NCBI GenBank assembly: GCA_033182465.1
Contig: CP137324.1
Location: forward strand, 2,108,001-2,172,000
Source of the DNA: Sanghuangporus weigelae
Taxonomy: Eukaryota; Basidiomycota; Agaricomycetes; Hymenochaetales; Hymenochaetaceae
Reading direction: 5' to 3'
Length of the DNA: 64,000 bases
Program-made: the position numbers and the translations under genes
The notes under the pieces: generated by a model
Seen by the model: only the letters and a program-made list of their open reading frames with translations
The model's database searches: none
What the model was told of the DNA's origin: nothing
Part shown: positions 1 through 12,398 of the stretch, one piece after another
Numbering within the stretch: position 1 is the first letter of the stretch
Layout of the letters: every line of letters starts with the position of its first letter

Positions 1-865
1 TCCTTCATCGCGACATAAGCCCGAGCAACATTTTAATTATGGATGGTGGAGTGGGTAGACTGATTGACTGGGATCTTTGCAGACATGCCAATCAAGGTCA
101 GTCACATCGCCCGGGTCGCACTGTAAGTTCATTTTATTTCTCTTAATATGTTGGAGAGTGAGATGTCTTGTTTAGGGCACTTGGCAATTCATTTCTGGAG
201 CACTTCTGGAATCACCAACGACGAAGGTCCACGATTGTACTGACGATTTGGAGTCTTTCCTTCACACATTGACGTTCACGCTCATTCGATTCTCGAGCTC
301 ATCATTGGGACCTCCTGAACTGTCTCGTTTCTTGAGTATGTTTGATGAAGAGTGGGACCTTCCTGAGGGCAAGACCATTGGCGGAAGTGCAAAGTCCGAT
401 AAATTGGGGAGAGCGGGCGGATATGTTGCCAAGTTGGATTTTCCGGGGCGTCCTGGACTGCGCAAACTTCTGTTGGACTTCTCGCGTCTATTCCTTGCGG
501 TATATTGTCTCGAGCCAACCGAGGAGACGAAGGCACAGATCGAGCTATTGATGACGCGGGAGGGAGGAGGACTGAAGATTCGCGGAATGGTCCTCGAACT
601 TCTCAAGCGAGTGGAAGATCTAAAGGAATGGTTGGAAAACCCCGGGTCAAAGAAAATCAAATTTCCGAGTGGAACCGGTACCCAGAAAGGTAAACGGCCT
701 CGGAACGAGCGTATGCCGTTCCAGCGGATCTCTTATGTGTCCACCGGTATATCGGAAATCATGGATGCTGTACCGGAAGGGGATGAGAATGATCCAGTTC
801 AGGAGGAGGAAGGGGGAGAAGATCGGAAGGCAAAGAGGATCCGTTCTGATGTCGAAACGAATTGA
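1..865 (+). CDS. FunK1 fungal-type protein kinase, copy A (3' part only)
   Basis: The window opens inside the catalytic loop of a FunK1-family kinase. The first exon runs to 122 and carries HRDISPSNI and the DFG-equivalent LIDWD. An intron with GTAAGT...TTTAG follows (123-175), and the last exon is 176-865. These are about the last 269 residues of a protein of roughly 814 residues, judging from copy C. The exon after the intron begins GTWQFIS, the usual FunK1 motif after the metal-binding Asp. The C-terminus is an acidic then basic tail (EEEGGEDRKAKRIR). The sequence is almost identical to copies B and C, with a few substitutions such as KLGRAGG for KLRGAGG. FunK1 kinases are an expanded family in mushroom-forming fungi with largely unknown substrates. 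The 5' part lies outside the window, so intactness cannot be judged. Confidence 0.9.
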
Positions 866-1253
866 TAGTAAGTCATCGTGAGGGTAGGTATATTCTGTAA
901 TTATGTTGTGTACTGTACTCGATTGTATAATTTACAACTGCGAGTCGGTTGGATTATTGGTTCGTGTCAACTAGCCCTTAATGGATTCGACCGAAGGTTC
1001 ACGACGCGTGAAAGCGTATATGTATATAATCAAGGGACAACTCTACATTACTGATCGAGTATCTACTGTAGGTAGGAAATGTTTCCCGGAGCGTAACGCC
1101 CCCAGAAGTAAAATGAAATGAGTGATTGTGTTACGCGTTATCCCAACCCAGCCTAAGAAAAGAAATTCCTTGATAATAAATACCTGGTGAGAATGCTGTT
1201 TCTTCTATCACTTGGCCTAAACTGATGAAATTTGTGGTGGACTGTCATGCGTT
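866..1253. other. 3' flank of kinase A with the empty site of the 677-bp element
   Basis: No gene is seen. From 866 to about 1,005 the sequence matches the flanks of kinases B and C. The string TTGTGTACTGTACT at about 906-919 is the uninterrupted version of the site where units 2 and 3 carry a 677-bp inverted-repeat element. After about 1,005 the sequence is unique to unit 1. Confidence 0.6.
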
Positions 1254-1681
1254 ATGCACCTGAAAATAAGAGATGGAATGAGCCAGGCACAGAAAATCAG
1301 CACAGGTGCAAGTACCTATCCTAACTGCTCCTTCACTACCCTTCGAAAAGCCCACCTCAATCGTCACATCTCCACGCACTATCCTGATGCTTATTTTTGT
1401 CCAGTCTGCCATGCTATGTTCGGCCGCGAGGATGGGCTGAATAGACACCTGTCGCATTCAGTGGTTCCATGCAAGGAGGATAAGGTCTCCCAGAATGGCG
1501 ATCGGAAAGTCCAAAAATACGATGCTGATATCGTACCCTGCATCGAGGTGAAGCTCTGCGTTACGAGGTTGGACGGGACCCAGAGAGATTCAACTTCTAT
1601 TGCTTAGGTGTCATGGAGGACTACGAGATGGACGATGAACATTTTGAGGCGCTTGCAAGACGCAAGAGGAAGAATGAATAG
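1254..1681 (+). pseudogene. C2H2 zinc-finger protein fragment
   Basis: An open frame from 1,254 shows one clear C2H2 finger (YFCPVCHAMFGREDGLNRH, with a further His/Cys nearby). It is preceded by a second, damaged finger (YPNCSFTTLRKAHLNRH) that keeps the Cys-to-His spacing but has lost its first cysteine. The frame closes at 1,607. A different frame, starting near 1,540, reads as a natural-looking acidic then basic C-terminus (YEMDDEHFEALARRKRKNE) and stops at 1,681. The simplest reading is a decayed fungal zinc-finger DNA-binding gene with one frameshift near 1,540. A short unrecognised intron is possible. The first Met is followed by little sequence before the fingers, so the 5' end is probably missing. 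Confidence 0.5.
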
Positions 1682-3914
1682 CCTGTTGGCCAGAAGATGC
1701 AATTATGAAACTTGAAACTTGAAGCCTTATATCCGAGGTGCATCGAGTCTTGCACTAGCGAGGGAAATTATCATTGACCCAATCGCAACGAAGAATGCTA
1801 AATCACCAGCAACAGCCGCAGAATACATGCAGACAGAGTCACGTAGTTTTTCTTTTGCCGGCGAATCTTCTTGGTGTTCAATGTGAATTGAACTCTGCCA
1901 CTCGAGTTGCAATAAAACAAAGCTGTAATCAATTCTTGCGATGTGAAAGTCGAGAACGATAGGGAAAGTAATGTGGGTGATACCTGTTTGTAATGTGGTA
2001 AACTCCGTCATCTACTCTACCGCCTGTTGACAAGTGGTAAACTCCGACGGGAGTTTTCCCTCCTACACTAAGTAGAATGTAGTGAGTCTACTGACGTGAA
2101 CCAGTTGCCTCAACTGCCTTCCCCCCAATTCACCCCATAAGCGCTTTGAAGGGATTTTTGCTCCGATATGAATAGATGAAGGCTCGTCTTCTCTCACATG
2201 CATGACCGGATTAGGCATATAACGGAGGTTTGTAAAATTTCTCCCTATTGCTTGATGTGATGTAAAAGGCCCTCACGAACGCTGGTCTTTAGATCCTTGA
2301 GAGGCATCTAAAGCAGTATGAGCCCGCCGTCCCCGTCTGGGAGACATGAGTTGGCGAGAATGGAACCCGAGGAAGACGCGTACGCTCCAAACTTCTTTCA
2401 AGTGGTCTCGATGATGTTAATGTAAAGCTCGAGAGCAGCGCGACGCGCCTCTGGAACTTTCAAAACGTGATGGCTGAGATCCTCAAGAACCATGCTCACA
2501 GCCTCCGAATTTGCGGAATGCGATCCAGGCGTACCTTCGTCATCAGAATATGGTTAGTGTCAGGGACTTCGTCGATGCGTTATACGTTGCTTGTTTGAAA
2601 GGCAAAGCAAGCCGTGTACGTACGTTTTCAACTGTGTTCTTCATTGGGTCCATAATATTGATATGCACGAACTATAGGGTTCCAGACTGGCTTCTGCACC
2701 ACATGCTCCTCAATAACACTTATTCGGCAGATGTAGGCTTCATTCTGTTGACCAGAGGCTATAAGCATAGCAGCATTCAAGCCAACTCGCGCAATGCCGC
2801 CCTATCAGATGAGTTCCTCTGTATTCGTGGAGAGAAGTCTCTGAAAAGTCTGAAAAGTCAAGTGGAAGACAACGGAGGGGGGCAAGGGAGCGAAGGAGGA
2901 AATCTGAAGGGAAAGAGGATACCGAAGGAGGATCCAGAGGGTGTGATGCCTGGATCAGGATGAACGAGGACGCTGAGGCGGGTAAGAAGAAGTAATTGAG
3001 TATATCATGATGTGGTTTGCTCTTTTATGTTCTTTTTTCATACCCAAGTTTTTACGTATCTTTGATATTCTTGTCCTCGGTTTTCTCTGTAATGCAATGC
3101 AGGCTTCCGTGTGATGCTGCCATACATTCTTCGGTGAGTAAAGTACCCACCGAATTTTTAGCTTGTCCTGGTTCCTATGCCAGCGTCGTATAGTCTCTGA
3201 TTCATATCGTGAAAGAAAGGCGGCGCTTGCTGTGTTGGCTGTACGATTCAACAAAGGCACACGTGGACATGGGATGAGCTATCGTGGGATGAGCGCTTCG
3301 TCTCAATGTTGTCCCCCGCTGTCATTTCTGACTTCTTGCCTGTTGCTTGAGGCAATCGCGTTCTGGGAGACACCCCGAAAATTAGAGCTTTGCCATGTCC
3401 TGCAAGTACGGATTGCATGCTATACTGCTGTGTATTTTCCAATAGCTTATCTTGATGCGATTCATATCACGAGAGAAGTGCGGCGTTATAGGCTATTTGG
3501 GCAGAAAACAGTTCATGTGAACATGAGGTGCGCTATTGTTGGGGTTCAATGAGCGCTCCGTTTGACTCGGTTAATAGAGAAGGTGATGGAGTAGCGGCGC
3601 AGATAAACGTTGTCTCAACGTTTTCCACCGCTGATGTCGACTGTTTACTGCCTTCTGCCACCCATGTCCAAACCGTTTAATCTGCCTCCATCTATTGGCA
3701 ATGTCAAGATGCCTCACATCACATGTGCATAGCAGTCGAGTGCATTGCGCTACTGAGATGCCTGCCCTTGAAGGACTCTGGTTCATCAATCAAAAAAGTA
3801 CGATGGCACAAAAGAACGCTTATGATGGTATCAATCACGAGGACAACCCGTGGTTGGATTATAAAACATGGGACTTTCACTCAAGAAGCAGAGTCTACCT
3901 TACTCTCCCCCAGC
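1682..3914. other. Unit-1-specific spacer with coding-like scraps
   Basis: No complete gene is visible. A stretch at about 2,390-2,560 reads open on the plus strand (LWNFQNVMAEILKNHAHSLR). A second open stretch at 2,511-2,963 ends in a charged tail (KGKRIPKEDPEG) and contains a possible intron (GTACGT near 2,620, TATAG near 2,678). I do not recognise either. The minus frame 2,011-1,727 has a hydrophobic run but no family signal. The spacer is absent from units 2 and 3, where LTR-derived sequence occupies the place. Confidence 0.3.
3190..3660. repeat. Diverged direct repeat pair
   Basis: The stretch from about 3,200 and the stretch from about 3,460 share ordered blocks: GATTCATATC, GCGGCG, a GAGCGCT(T/C)CGT block, and GTTGTC followed by CCGCTG. 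They look like two old tandem copies of roughly 230-260 bp. No conserved reading frame was recognised. Confidence 0.35.
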
Positions 3915-6900
3915 ATGGAGGAGCAGAATCACCTTGCCTTCCAAGGTTCGTAGAGTTCCCCAGTCATGCCATCTTCCTTTAACTGACAGCTCTGTAGTCA
4001 TCCGTGTCCATGGTGCCTCGAGCCATGCAAAAGATGCCGCATTCTATGTGGAAGTAGAATTTGCCAAGTCCGTCCGTAGAACAGGGATTCTGAATGATGA
4101 GGGAGCACTCACGTGGAATGACACAGTCACGTTGTGAGTTCTGCTCACAGTACATCTCTACAGTTGCTCAGTCCAGCTTGGAATTTGTCATTGATGTACT
4201 TGTATAGTCCGAGTTAGTCTTCTTGCGCCGTCGAGTTGCCTATCGAGTCGCAATCAGCAATCATCGACATGGAGTATCTACCTTCATCTGAAGAGCGTGG
4301 ATGCTCTGAAGCGTGCACAAATCGAGATCAATACAGCAGAGAAGAGTACGGAGGGCATCCGAGCATTGACAAACAAGACAGACTCCACTGCAGAGGTTAT
4401 CGGAACTGTTATTGAAGCGACGGACGTGATAATCGACATAGTCGATAATATTGCGCAAGTCAGTCAAGTTCTTTCAAGCCTGGATACCCGCTGATACCTC
4501 TTCAAGATCCACCCGGGCTTCAATGTGTCATGGCAAGCGACCTCGGCTTTATACAAGGTACGTCCAGATATCGTGAACGGTATCTCTTTTGCTCACGATT
4601 GACTGTTACTTGTAGCTTGTATCTCAGCAGCTCCATACGGACTCGGAGCTGATCGATCTAGTCGAGAAGATGAAAATGGCCTTCGATTTCTCGAAAGAGG
4701 CGAGTGGCCTAGACGACAAGACGAAGAAGCTGAAGCCCATAGTGAGAGATTTGTTGAGTGAGACTGCCGAGTGCTCTCGGTTTGTACAAGAATATGCCAA
4801 GCACGGCTTCCTGGGTAAGTGCGTTCCTTGACTGTCTCTGCACGGAGAAGAACCTTCCACCATAGGTCGAATGAATATTAAGCAGCCGTCAAAAGATTCG
4901 TAATTATTCAACACGCTTTGTTGAACGCAGAAACGAACTGGACTCGGTCATTGGCTTGAATACGGCCAAGGAGGTTAAGGAGGTCCTTGACATCAGTGCG
5001 TCTCAATCATGTCATGCAGTTCACTTTCTTGATCTTTCTCGATGTAGATTTGCGACATTAGCTGGAAGCGTTGCTGGAGCCGACTAAATCGGATCCTTCC
5101 AGTGTATCGAAGCGACCTCGATGTCTTGATGGGACTCGTCAGGAATACTTGAATCCGATCATGGAGTTTCTCTTCTCTGAGACGTCTCCAAACGTCTTTT
5201 GGATCACCGGAGCTGCCGGGTCAGGAAAAAGTACCATCGCGGTGACCGCATTCGAAAGATGCGGAGCGAGAGGGTGTTCACCTGCCTATATGTTTTTTGA
5301 ACGGGAGAAGAGCGATCCGAGCTCCGTTGTCCGCACGATCACGTACATGCTAGCGTCACACCATCCCTCCATCGCGCCACACCATCGCGCCACACATCTT
5401 TGGTGCTCTCGAAGCAAATAATACCATATGTGGCACCGTATTGAAGAATCAGTTTGAGAAGCTACTTTTTGAACCGCTTTGCACCGCTGCTACTTACATC
5501 GTGGGGCCCATTGTCGTCATTCTCGACGCATTGGATGAATGTGGGAATGCGGAACAACGTCACGACTTGCTGCAACTGCTCACGACGAATTTCACGAAAC
5601 TTCCGCCGAAAGTTCGTATTCTGGTAACCAGTCGACCCGAAGGAGACATTGTTGAAGATCTACCGGAAAGCGATTGTATTCGGCATGTCGAACTCAAGGA
5701 AAGCCGACATGATGTCGATCTCTACATCCGACAGGAGATGGCGAAAGCACTCGGTAAGCGAATGCCGAAGGGAAATGCCTGGGACGATAGTGTTCGAGTG
5801 CTCTGCGATGCTGCAGACGGTCTCTTCATCTGGGCGACAACTGCGGTTAAAATGGTGCAAGGCGCTGTTAAGCCGAGACGAAGCCTGGAAAAGCTCTTAA
5901 ACGATATTCGATCAGTCGGCAGTAACGGCATCGATAGTTTATATGCGACGGTTCTCAAGGGTTCAGGAACCTGGGAGGACAATTCAGACTCGAATGATGA
6001 AGGCACGGTAGTTCTGGGACTTATCTTGGTCGCGAAGGAGTCCATGACTGGTGCGGTCATCGAATCCTTCCTAAGACTGGAAGAGGATACGGTGGATTCT
6101 GTGTTGGGGCGACTTCGGTCTGTAGTCTCATACGAGCCCGGGAAACCTGTTCGTTTGCACTATGCGTCCTTCGCCGACTATCTATTGTCATCAGGGAGGT
6201 CCGGAAAGGAACTATGGCACATCGACGAGGTTGCGCAGAGGCAAGCCGCGATCGAGCGGTGTTTCGACATTATAGCGCAGAACTTGGATTTCAACATGTG
6301 CAACCTTGAATCATCGTTCCTCTGCAACGAGTGTGTCCCAGACCTGCAGATACGTATTGCGAATAATATTCGTCCACACCTGGATTACGCATGTCGATTC
6401 TGGGCTGTCCATTTGTGCGAGCTATCGAGTTTAGCTGTTTCGACCGAGTTGAAGGTTCGTATGAGGGCTTTTGGAAAAGAGCATCTACTGCATTGGCTCG
6501 AGGTGCTTAGTCTGACAGGACAGTTTACTCGTGTCGCCATCCGAGCATTGTACGATGCAAGTATGTGGTCAGCGGTAAGTGGTTCTATTCATACACAACA
6601 TATGATTTTTCTGATCTCACTGCAGTCAATCGACGAAGAGATCTATTCTCTCTTTTGGGCAGCGTATAGGCTGGCCAGTGTCTTTGCATATCCGATTTCG
6701 CAAAGCGCTCCTCATATCTATCTATCTGCGATATCCCTTTGGAAAGGCGAATCTCTCATTGCAAACCGTTATTCAAAATCACACCCAGTTGTCAAAGTAG
6801 ACAGATTGGGAATAAGGACGCCAGGCCAGTGCATTAAGGTTTTGCAAGGGCACACAGACGATGTCAATTCAGTAGCAGTCTCCGCTGACGGGGAGCGCAT

Positions 6901-8950
6901 CGCATCTGGCTCTAGAGACGGGACGATTCGGGTCTGGAGCGCCTTCAGCGGCGAGCTCATTGCAGGGCCTTTTGAAGCAGACGATGCAGTCCGGTCGACC
7001 GCGTTCTCCGCAGACGGCAAGCAGATCGTATCAGGTTCTGACGAAGGGATCCATATTTGGGATGTCGACACTGGCAGCATTGTCTCTGTGTTTAAAGCAA
7101 GTGATTCCAAGGTCACGTCGGTCGCGTTTTCTCCAAACAGCAGACGCGTCATCTCGATTTCTAATGGGAAGATATTTTATTACGAGAATGGCACGGATGA
7201 GGACGACATGAATGAGGACAGCAATAGCGAGCTCGTCCCTGTGCAGTTTGAGGACGACATGGGCGTCGAGTTCCGCTTGGTCTCGCCAGACGGGAAGTAT
7301 GTCATAGGGTCTAAAAATAGCATGATTGGCGTTTGGGATGCTGGCACTGGGAAGCGAGTCTCGGCTCCGTTCAATGTAGGCAAAGTGCCGTCTCGACAGA
7401 CACGTTCTATATTTGGGCCGACCTGCATTTGGAACGTGGAACGTTGACAGCGGCGAGCTCGCGCAAAAACTTTCCGACGACGAGCACCTTGTCTACTCTC
7501 TCGCATTCTCTGCGGACGGGAAACGCGTCGTCTTAGCCGGGTATGGAATTTCCATTTGGGATGTTGACAGTGGACAGCGCATCTGGGGTCCATTCAGGGA
7601 ACACACGTCATTTATTACGTCAGTTATTTCAACTCCAGACGGTAAACGCGTCATCTCCGCTTCAAAAGACAGCATTCGCATTTGGGATGCACCGAGATCG
7701 CGTCAGGTGCATTCGAGGCGCATACAGACGGTCGCGTCCTCTGCTGACGGGAAACGCATCGTCTCAGGTTCTTGGGATAAAACAATCCGTATTTGGGACC
7801 CCGACAGCGGTGAACACCTCGTTGGTCCTTTCAAGGGTCACACAGAATCTGTCTCTTCGGTGTCCTTCTCCCCAGACGGCACACGAGTCCTCTCTGGCTC
7901 TCGGGACGGGACCATTAGCATTTGGAAAGCCGAGAACGGCAAGCTGCTCGCGGGTCCGTTTGAGGCATACGTAGAGGGAGCAGGATGCACCTGTACGGCT
8001 GACGACGGTGAGCTCGCAACAGAAAGACACCGTTGCCCCGTCCTTTCAGTCGCATTCTCTCCGAACGGAAAACACTTCGTCTCGCCCTCCTGCGATAATA
8101 TCATTTGCATCCGGGACGCTGTCAGCGGCAGGCTTGTATCGGGTCCGTTCAAGGGGCACACAGACGCTGTCAATTCGGTGGGGTACTCGCCAGATGGCAG
8201 GCGTGTCGTGTCCGGTTCTGAGGATCAGACGATTTGCATATGGGATGCAGATAGTGGAAATCTCGTCTTGGAACCGTTCGGCCAGTCGCATTCTCCTCGA
8301 TCGGGAAATGCGTCGTGTCAGGTTCTGATGATATGACAGTTTGTATCTGGGATGCCGGAACCGGAAATCTCATCTCGGGGCCGCTCAAAGGACATAGAGC
8401 CGGCGTCAAGTCGGTTTGTCTCTCGCCGGATGGCAAGTGCGTTGTCTCAGGCTCCTGGGATGAAACTATTTGCGTTTGGGATGCCGACACCGGGGAGCTC
8501 GTCTTGGAGCCGCTCGAGGGGCACACAAGCTGGGTCCTGTCAGTTGCTTACTCACCAGACGGGACACGCGTCGTGTCGGGATGCAGTGATGGAATGATTC
8601 GTGTCTGGGATGTGAGCGATGGGGGCATCATCCCAGGACGCGACGGAAGGCTTGCAAAAAGGACCGTGACAACCTCCTCGTCGTCTCACCGAGCAGATAC
8701 GCATACGGGCTCAAATGACCGAGGCACGGGCCCAGCGGCCTCTAGAGAACGCATGCTCTCGAACTGGATGCTGTCCGAAGATGGTTGGGTGAAAGGTGAA
8801 GGCGGCGAGTTGCTGACGTGGATACCGGAGGATATGCGTGGTGCACTCTGGCTACCGCGGAATACTGCTTTCAATGGCCAGTTTTTGATGAAGCTAGATT
8901 TACCGAATTCCCCCGTGGGTGAGGACTGGGCGAAAGGCTATCCAAAGTGA
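3915..8950 (+). pseudogene. C2-NACHT-WD40 STAND (NLR-like) gene, unit 1, disrupted
   Basis: The start is MEEQNHLAFQ, with an intron 3,946-3,997 joining it to a C2-like domain (VIRVHGASSHAKD, then WNDTVTL). A helical STAND N-terminal region follows (4,297-5,060; HPGFNVSWQATSALYK). Next comes a NACHT NTPase with Walker A GAAGSGKST (5,209-5,235) and Walker B IVVILDALDE (5,508-5,537), then a winged-helix/linker region, and from about 6,835 some 13-14 WD40 repeats, enough for two propellers. Such proteins are cytosolic signal-transduction ATPases of the HET-E/D/R type, implicated in self/non-self recognition. The frame is broken several times: an in-frame TGA at about 4,492 and TAG near 5,059, an apparent frame slip near 4,870, a perfect 13-bp tandem duplication (5,370-5,395), a perfect 7-bp tandem duplication (7,431-7,444), and a gap of about 22 bp at 8,280 relative to copy 2. 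A receptor pseudogene is the best reading. Confidence 0.8.
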
Positions 8951-9696
8951 TCTTTGATTACTCTGTGTTATTGATATGCGCTTTTTTGATACTGCCTGTC
9001 ATTCCTTGTTTTATCATCATTATATATGTGTGATTCTTCGCGGTTTTAGGAATAGATAGACACCGGCATCTTCAAGTTTTAGTTCACTGCATGTACAGTC
9101 CTTGTGTATCTTCATGGAGTAATTCATTAGGAAGAGGCGAACAACAGGCTTGCTGTTCATTTACAACGAAAAAAGCTGTAGATATGTATATCATACATGC
9201 ACGATCCTCTATTCTGGAGATTCAACAAACTAATTTTCTAGTTACACACCACCTTCTGTGCCACCTGACTTATCTTTCTATAATTCTATCCATTTCACCT
9301 ATCGTGAACCTGAACAACTTGCATAAGGTCAATGCAAGGCCATTAACAGGTGCAGTCCGACTTACTCTGCATCCGCAAAATCCGGCATATAGGAGCACAT
9401 CCAACGGAATTGTTTGATTGAAAGGTGCAGAATTAATGAAAGAACTCGATGACTCGCACGAGGACCGAAATTCCATATACAATGAAGACTTTGTTGCCTC
9501 GAGAAAGCGTGGCTTCGTCGCAATCCGGAGCTTGCCGGCCTGCGGCCTGTGGCCAGGTAGGCTCCCTGAGGATAACGCAAAGGAATATGGGATGTGGCCA
9601 CACCCGATCCCTATATATTCCACGCTTCCTGCTCCTCTGTTCATCTAGAACTCTCGCTCAGACTACGTTCTACTTCTATCCTCGTCGTTATTCAGA
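8951..9696. promoter_or_regulatory. Upstream region of kinase B with TATA box
   Basis: The 746 bp between the WD40 stop and the kinase ATG hold no credible gene. A TATATA box at 9,612-9,617 lies 80 bp before the ATG. The same block, almost unchanged, precedes kinase C. A more diverged version of its first part follows the third WD40 block, interrupted there by the palindrome element. Confidence 0.55.
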
Positions 9697-12350
9697 ATGG
9701 ACAGGTATGTAATGCCCTTGTACGCGCTCACGTGATGGTGTCACTCACGTGCGTTACAGTCCCACCGCAACTGCCGATCCTCCGCAGACCACGCTCGCCA
9801 TCCGACCGACCTGCTTTCGTCAGTGCCCATCCTTCGCCTATTCGCAGTAGAGTATCGGGCACTCGGCTCTTTACTTCTGACACGATAAACGCTGAAGATA
9901 ATAAGAAAGACATGTATCGTGAAACTCACAAGTACTTTCTTGGGCCGATGCCCGTTGATGAGTTTCTGGACGCCTTCGTCAAGCCCACTCATAACTGTGG
10001 CACAAGAAGTAACAGAAGCTCTGAAGGGCTTGACTTCCATATGGATAGCGCATGGAGACTTGAAGCAATGATGTATGAGCCTCTGGTGCGTGCCTTCTTT
10101 CAATACGATTTATCTCGCCGCTGACCATATCCTACCAGGTAGCTGCACTGGAGAAACTCAACCTCAGTCATCTTTGCTTCAAGATTACTGCTAAGAATGG
10201 CGACCCAGACTGGGTTGTTGAGGATCTGGCTCCGGACATCTCTGTTTATAGTAAAGATCGTTGGAACAATAGAGTTCGAGCGAAGACCAATTTCGACAAA
10301 GATTATTCGGATACCGACTTCTCCGCTATGGAAGTGCCCACGGAAATCAAACTACGTGCAAGGAGCGATCCATTCAGAAATCTTAAAGACGGAGACGATG
10401 TGACAAAGCACCAGTTTGTCAGGACCGATAATGCGTCGCAGGAAATAATTGGACAGATCTGTGCCTATGCGTCTGCGCAAATGGGAATGGCGTTCCGAAC
10501 TCACTGTTTTTCCATTTTCATTGCCGGTAATATTGCCCGACTGATTCGCTGGGACAGGGCCGGTGCAGTCGTCACCAGATCGTTCAAGTATATGGAGATT
10601 TCGTGGCTTCTGGATTTCTTCAAGCGCTATGACAGATTATCGCAACTGCAGCGTGGATGGGACCGGACTGTCCTTCCCTTGAAAGTATCGGAAGCGAGTG
10701 AGGCCCGTGACGCGCTAATCCAGCAACGATTCAGCGACGAAACTGAGGAAGAGTTTCAAGAACGGTCTGCATACTTCCAAAACGCGAGATATTACAAGTT
10801 TCTTGTCCCGGTGCTTCCGAAGGGTCAGGAAACAGACGCAGTGCGAGCGAAGACTTTTATAGGTGCTTTCCCGAGACGGTGGGCCTGCTCATTGCTAGGT
10901 CGCAACTCACGTGGGACACTTGTTTACGACCCAGAAACTGGCGGAATCCATTGGCTTAAAGATTCCTGGAGAATCGACATGAAATCGGTTGTAGTCGAAC
11001 ATGAGTCATACGAAAAAATGGAACAATGCAAGGTCCGGAATCTTATTCCATTACTGACTGCCGGCGATGTGCGGCTCCTGGATGAGATCTACGAAGAATC
11101 GAGTCGCGCAGTGCATATCGATTTGAAGGCTTTTCGAGACGTCAGCTCTTCGGATGCGTCGGCTTCGACTTCTGAGCAAGAAGGGCAGATGCCCGTCCGT
11201 GGATCCGTATACAATACGGTCCATTGCACTATGACTGACAAGCTGATCGGTGAAGATTGGGTTTGCGGAGACAAGGAGTTCCTTTGGCGAAACATGCTTG
11301 GTTACTCCCAGTACCGGATCGTTCTCAGAGACGTTGGACGCGATCTGACATCATTCCCGTCCACAACGGTACTCTTACAAGCAGTGGCGGACGCTTTACT
11401 TTGTAAGTGCTCAATTAGTCCTCATGACGCTTCCTACTACTAATAGTTCACACAGGCCATTCCGATGCGCTGTTTAACTCAGAGATCCTTCATCGCGACA
11501 TAAGCCCGAGCAACATTTTAATTATGGATGGTGGAGTGGGTAGACTGATTGACTGGGATCTTTGCAGACATGCCAATCAAGGTCAGTCACATCGCCCGGG
11601 TCGCACTGTAAGTTCATTTTATTTCTCTTAACATGTTGGAGAGTGAGATGTCTTGTTTAGGGCACTTGGCAATTCATTTCTGGAGCACTTCTGGAATCAC
11701 CAACGACGAAGGTCCACGATTGTACTGACGATTTGGAGTCTTTCCTTCACACATTGACGTTCACGCTCATTCGATTCTCGAGCTCATCATTGGGACCTCC
11801 TGAACTGTCTCGTTTCTTGAGTATGTTTGATGAAGAGTGGGACCTTCCTGAGGGCAAGACCATTGGCGGAAGTGCAAAGTCCGATAAATTGAGGGGAGCG
11901 GGCGGATATGTTGCCAAGTTGGATTTTCCGGGACGTCCTGGACTGCGCAAACTTCTGTTGGACTTCTCGCGTCTATTCCTTGCGGTATATTGTCTCGAGC
12001 CAACCGAGGAGACGAAGGCACAGATCGAGCTATTGATGACGCGGGAGGGAGGAGGACTGAAGATTCGCGGAATGGTCCTCGAACTTCTCAAGCGAGTGGA
12101 AGATCTAAAGGAATGGTTGGAAAACCCCGGGTCAAAGAAAATCAAATTTCCGAGTGGAACCGGTACCCAGAAAGGTAAACGGCCTCGGAACGAGCGTATG
12201 CCGTTCCAGCGGATCTCTTATGTGTCCACCGGTATATCGGAAATCATGGATGCTGTACCGGAAGGGAATGAGAATGATCCAGTTCAAGAGGAGGAAGGGG
12301 GAGAAGATCGGAAGGCAAAGAGGATCCGTTCTGATGTCGAAACGAATTGA
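9697..12350 (+). pseudogene. FunK1 fungal-type protein kinase, copy B (5' frameshift)
   Basis: The gene has the same five-exon structure as copy C: 9,697-9,704 (only 8 nt), 9,760-10,085, 10,139-11,402, 11,456-11,607 and 11,661-12,350, all with GT-AG introns. Summed exons are 2,440 nt, five short of copy C. The missing 5 bp lie near 9,786 (CAGACCACG here, CAGATACCACCACG in copy C) and throw the annotated start out of frame after about a dozen codons. The kinase core is otherwise complete: HRDISPSNI, LIDWD and GTWQFIS. A shorter protein could start at a downstream Met (near 9,911, MYRETHK), losing about 60 N-terminal residues that lie outside the catalytic core. So this is either a very young pseudogene or an N-truncated kinase. 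Confidence 0.7.
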
Positions 12351-12398
12351 TAGTAGGTCATCGTGAGGGTAGGTATATTCTGTAATTATGTTGTGTAC

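Noticed and set aside
262-660. Minus-strand frame of 132 codons, repeated under each kinase copy.
   Set aside because: Antisense shadow of the kinase C-terminal exon. It recurs only because the kinase recurs.
1727-2011. Minus-strand frame of 94 codons with a hydrophobic stretch.
   Set aside because: A single potential membrane segment without family signature or neighbouring exons.
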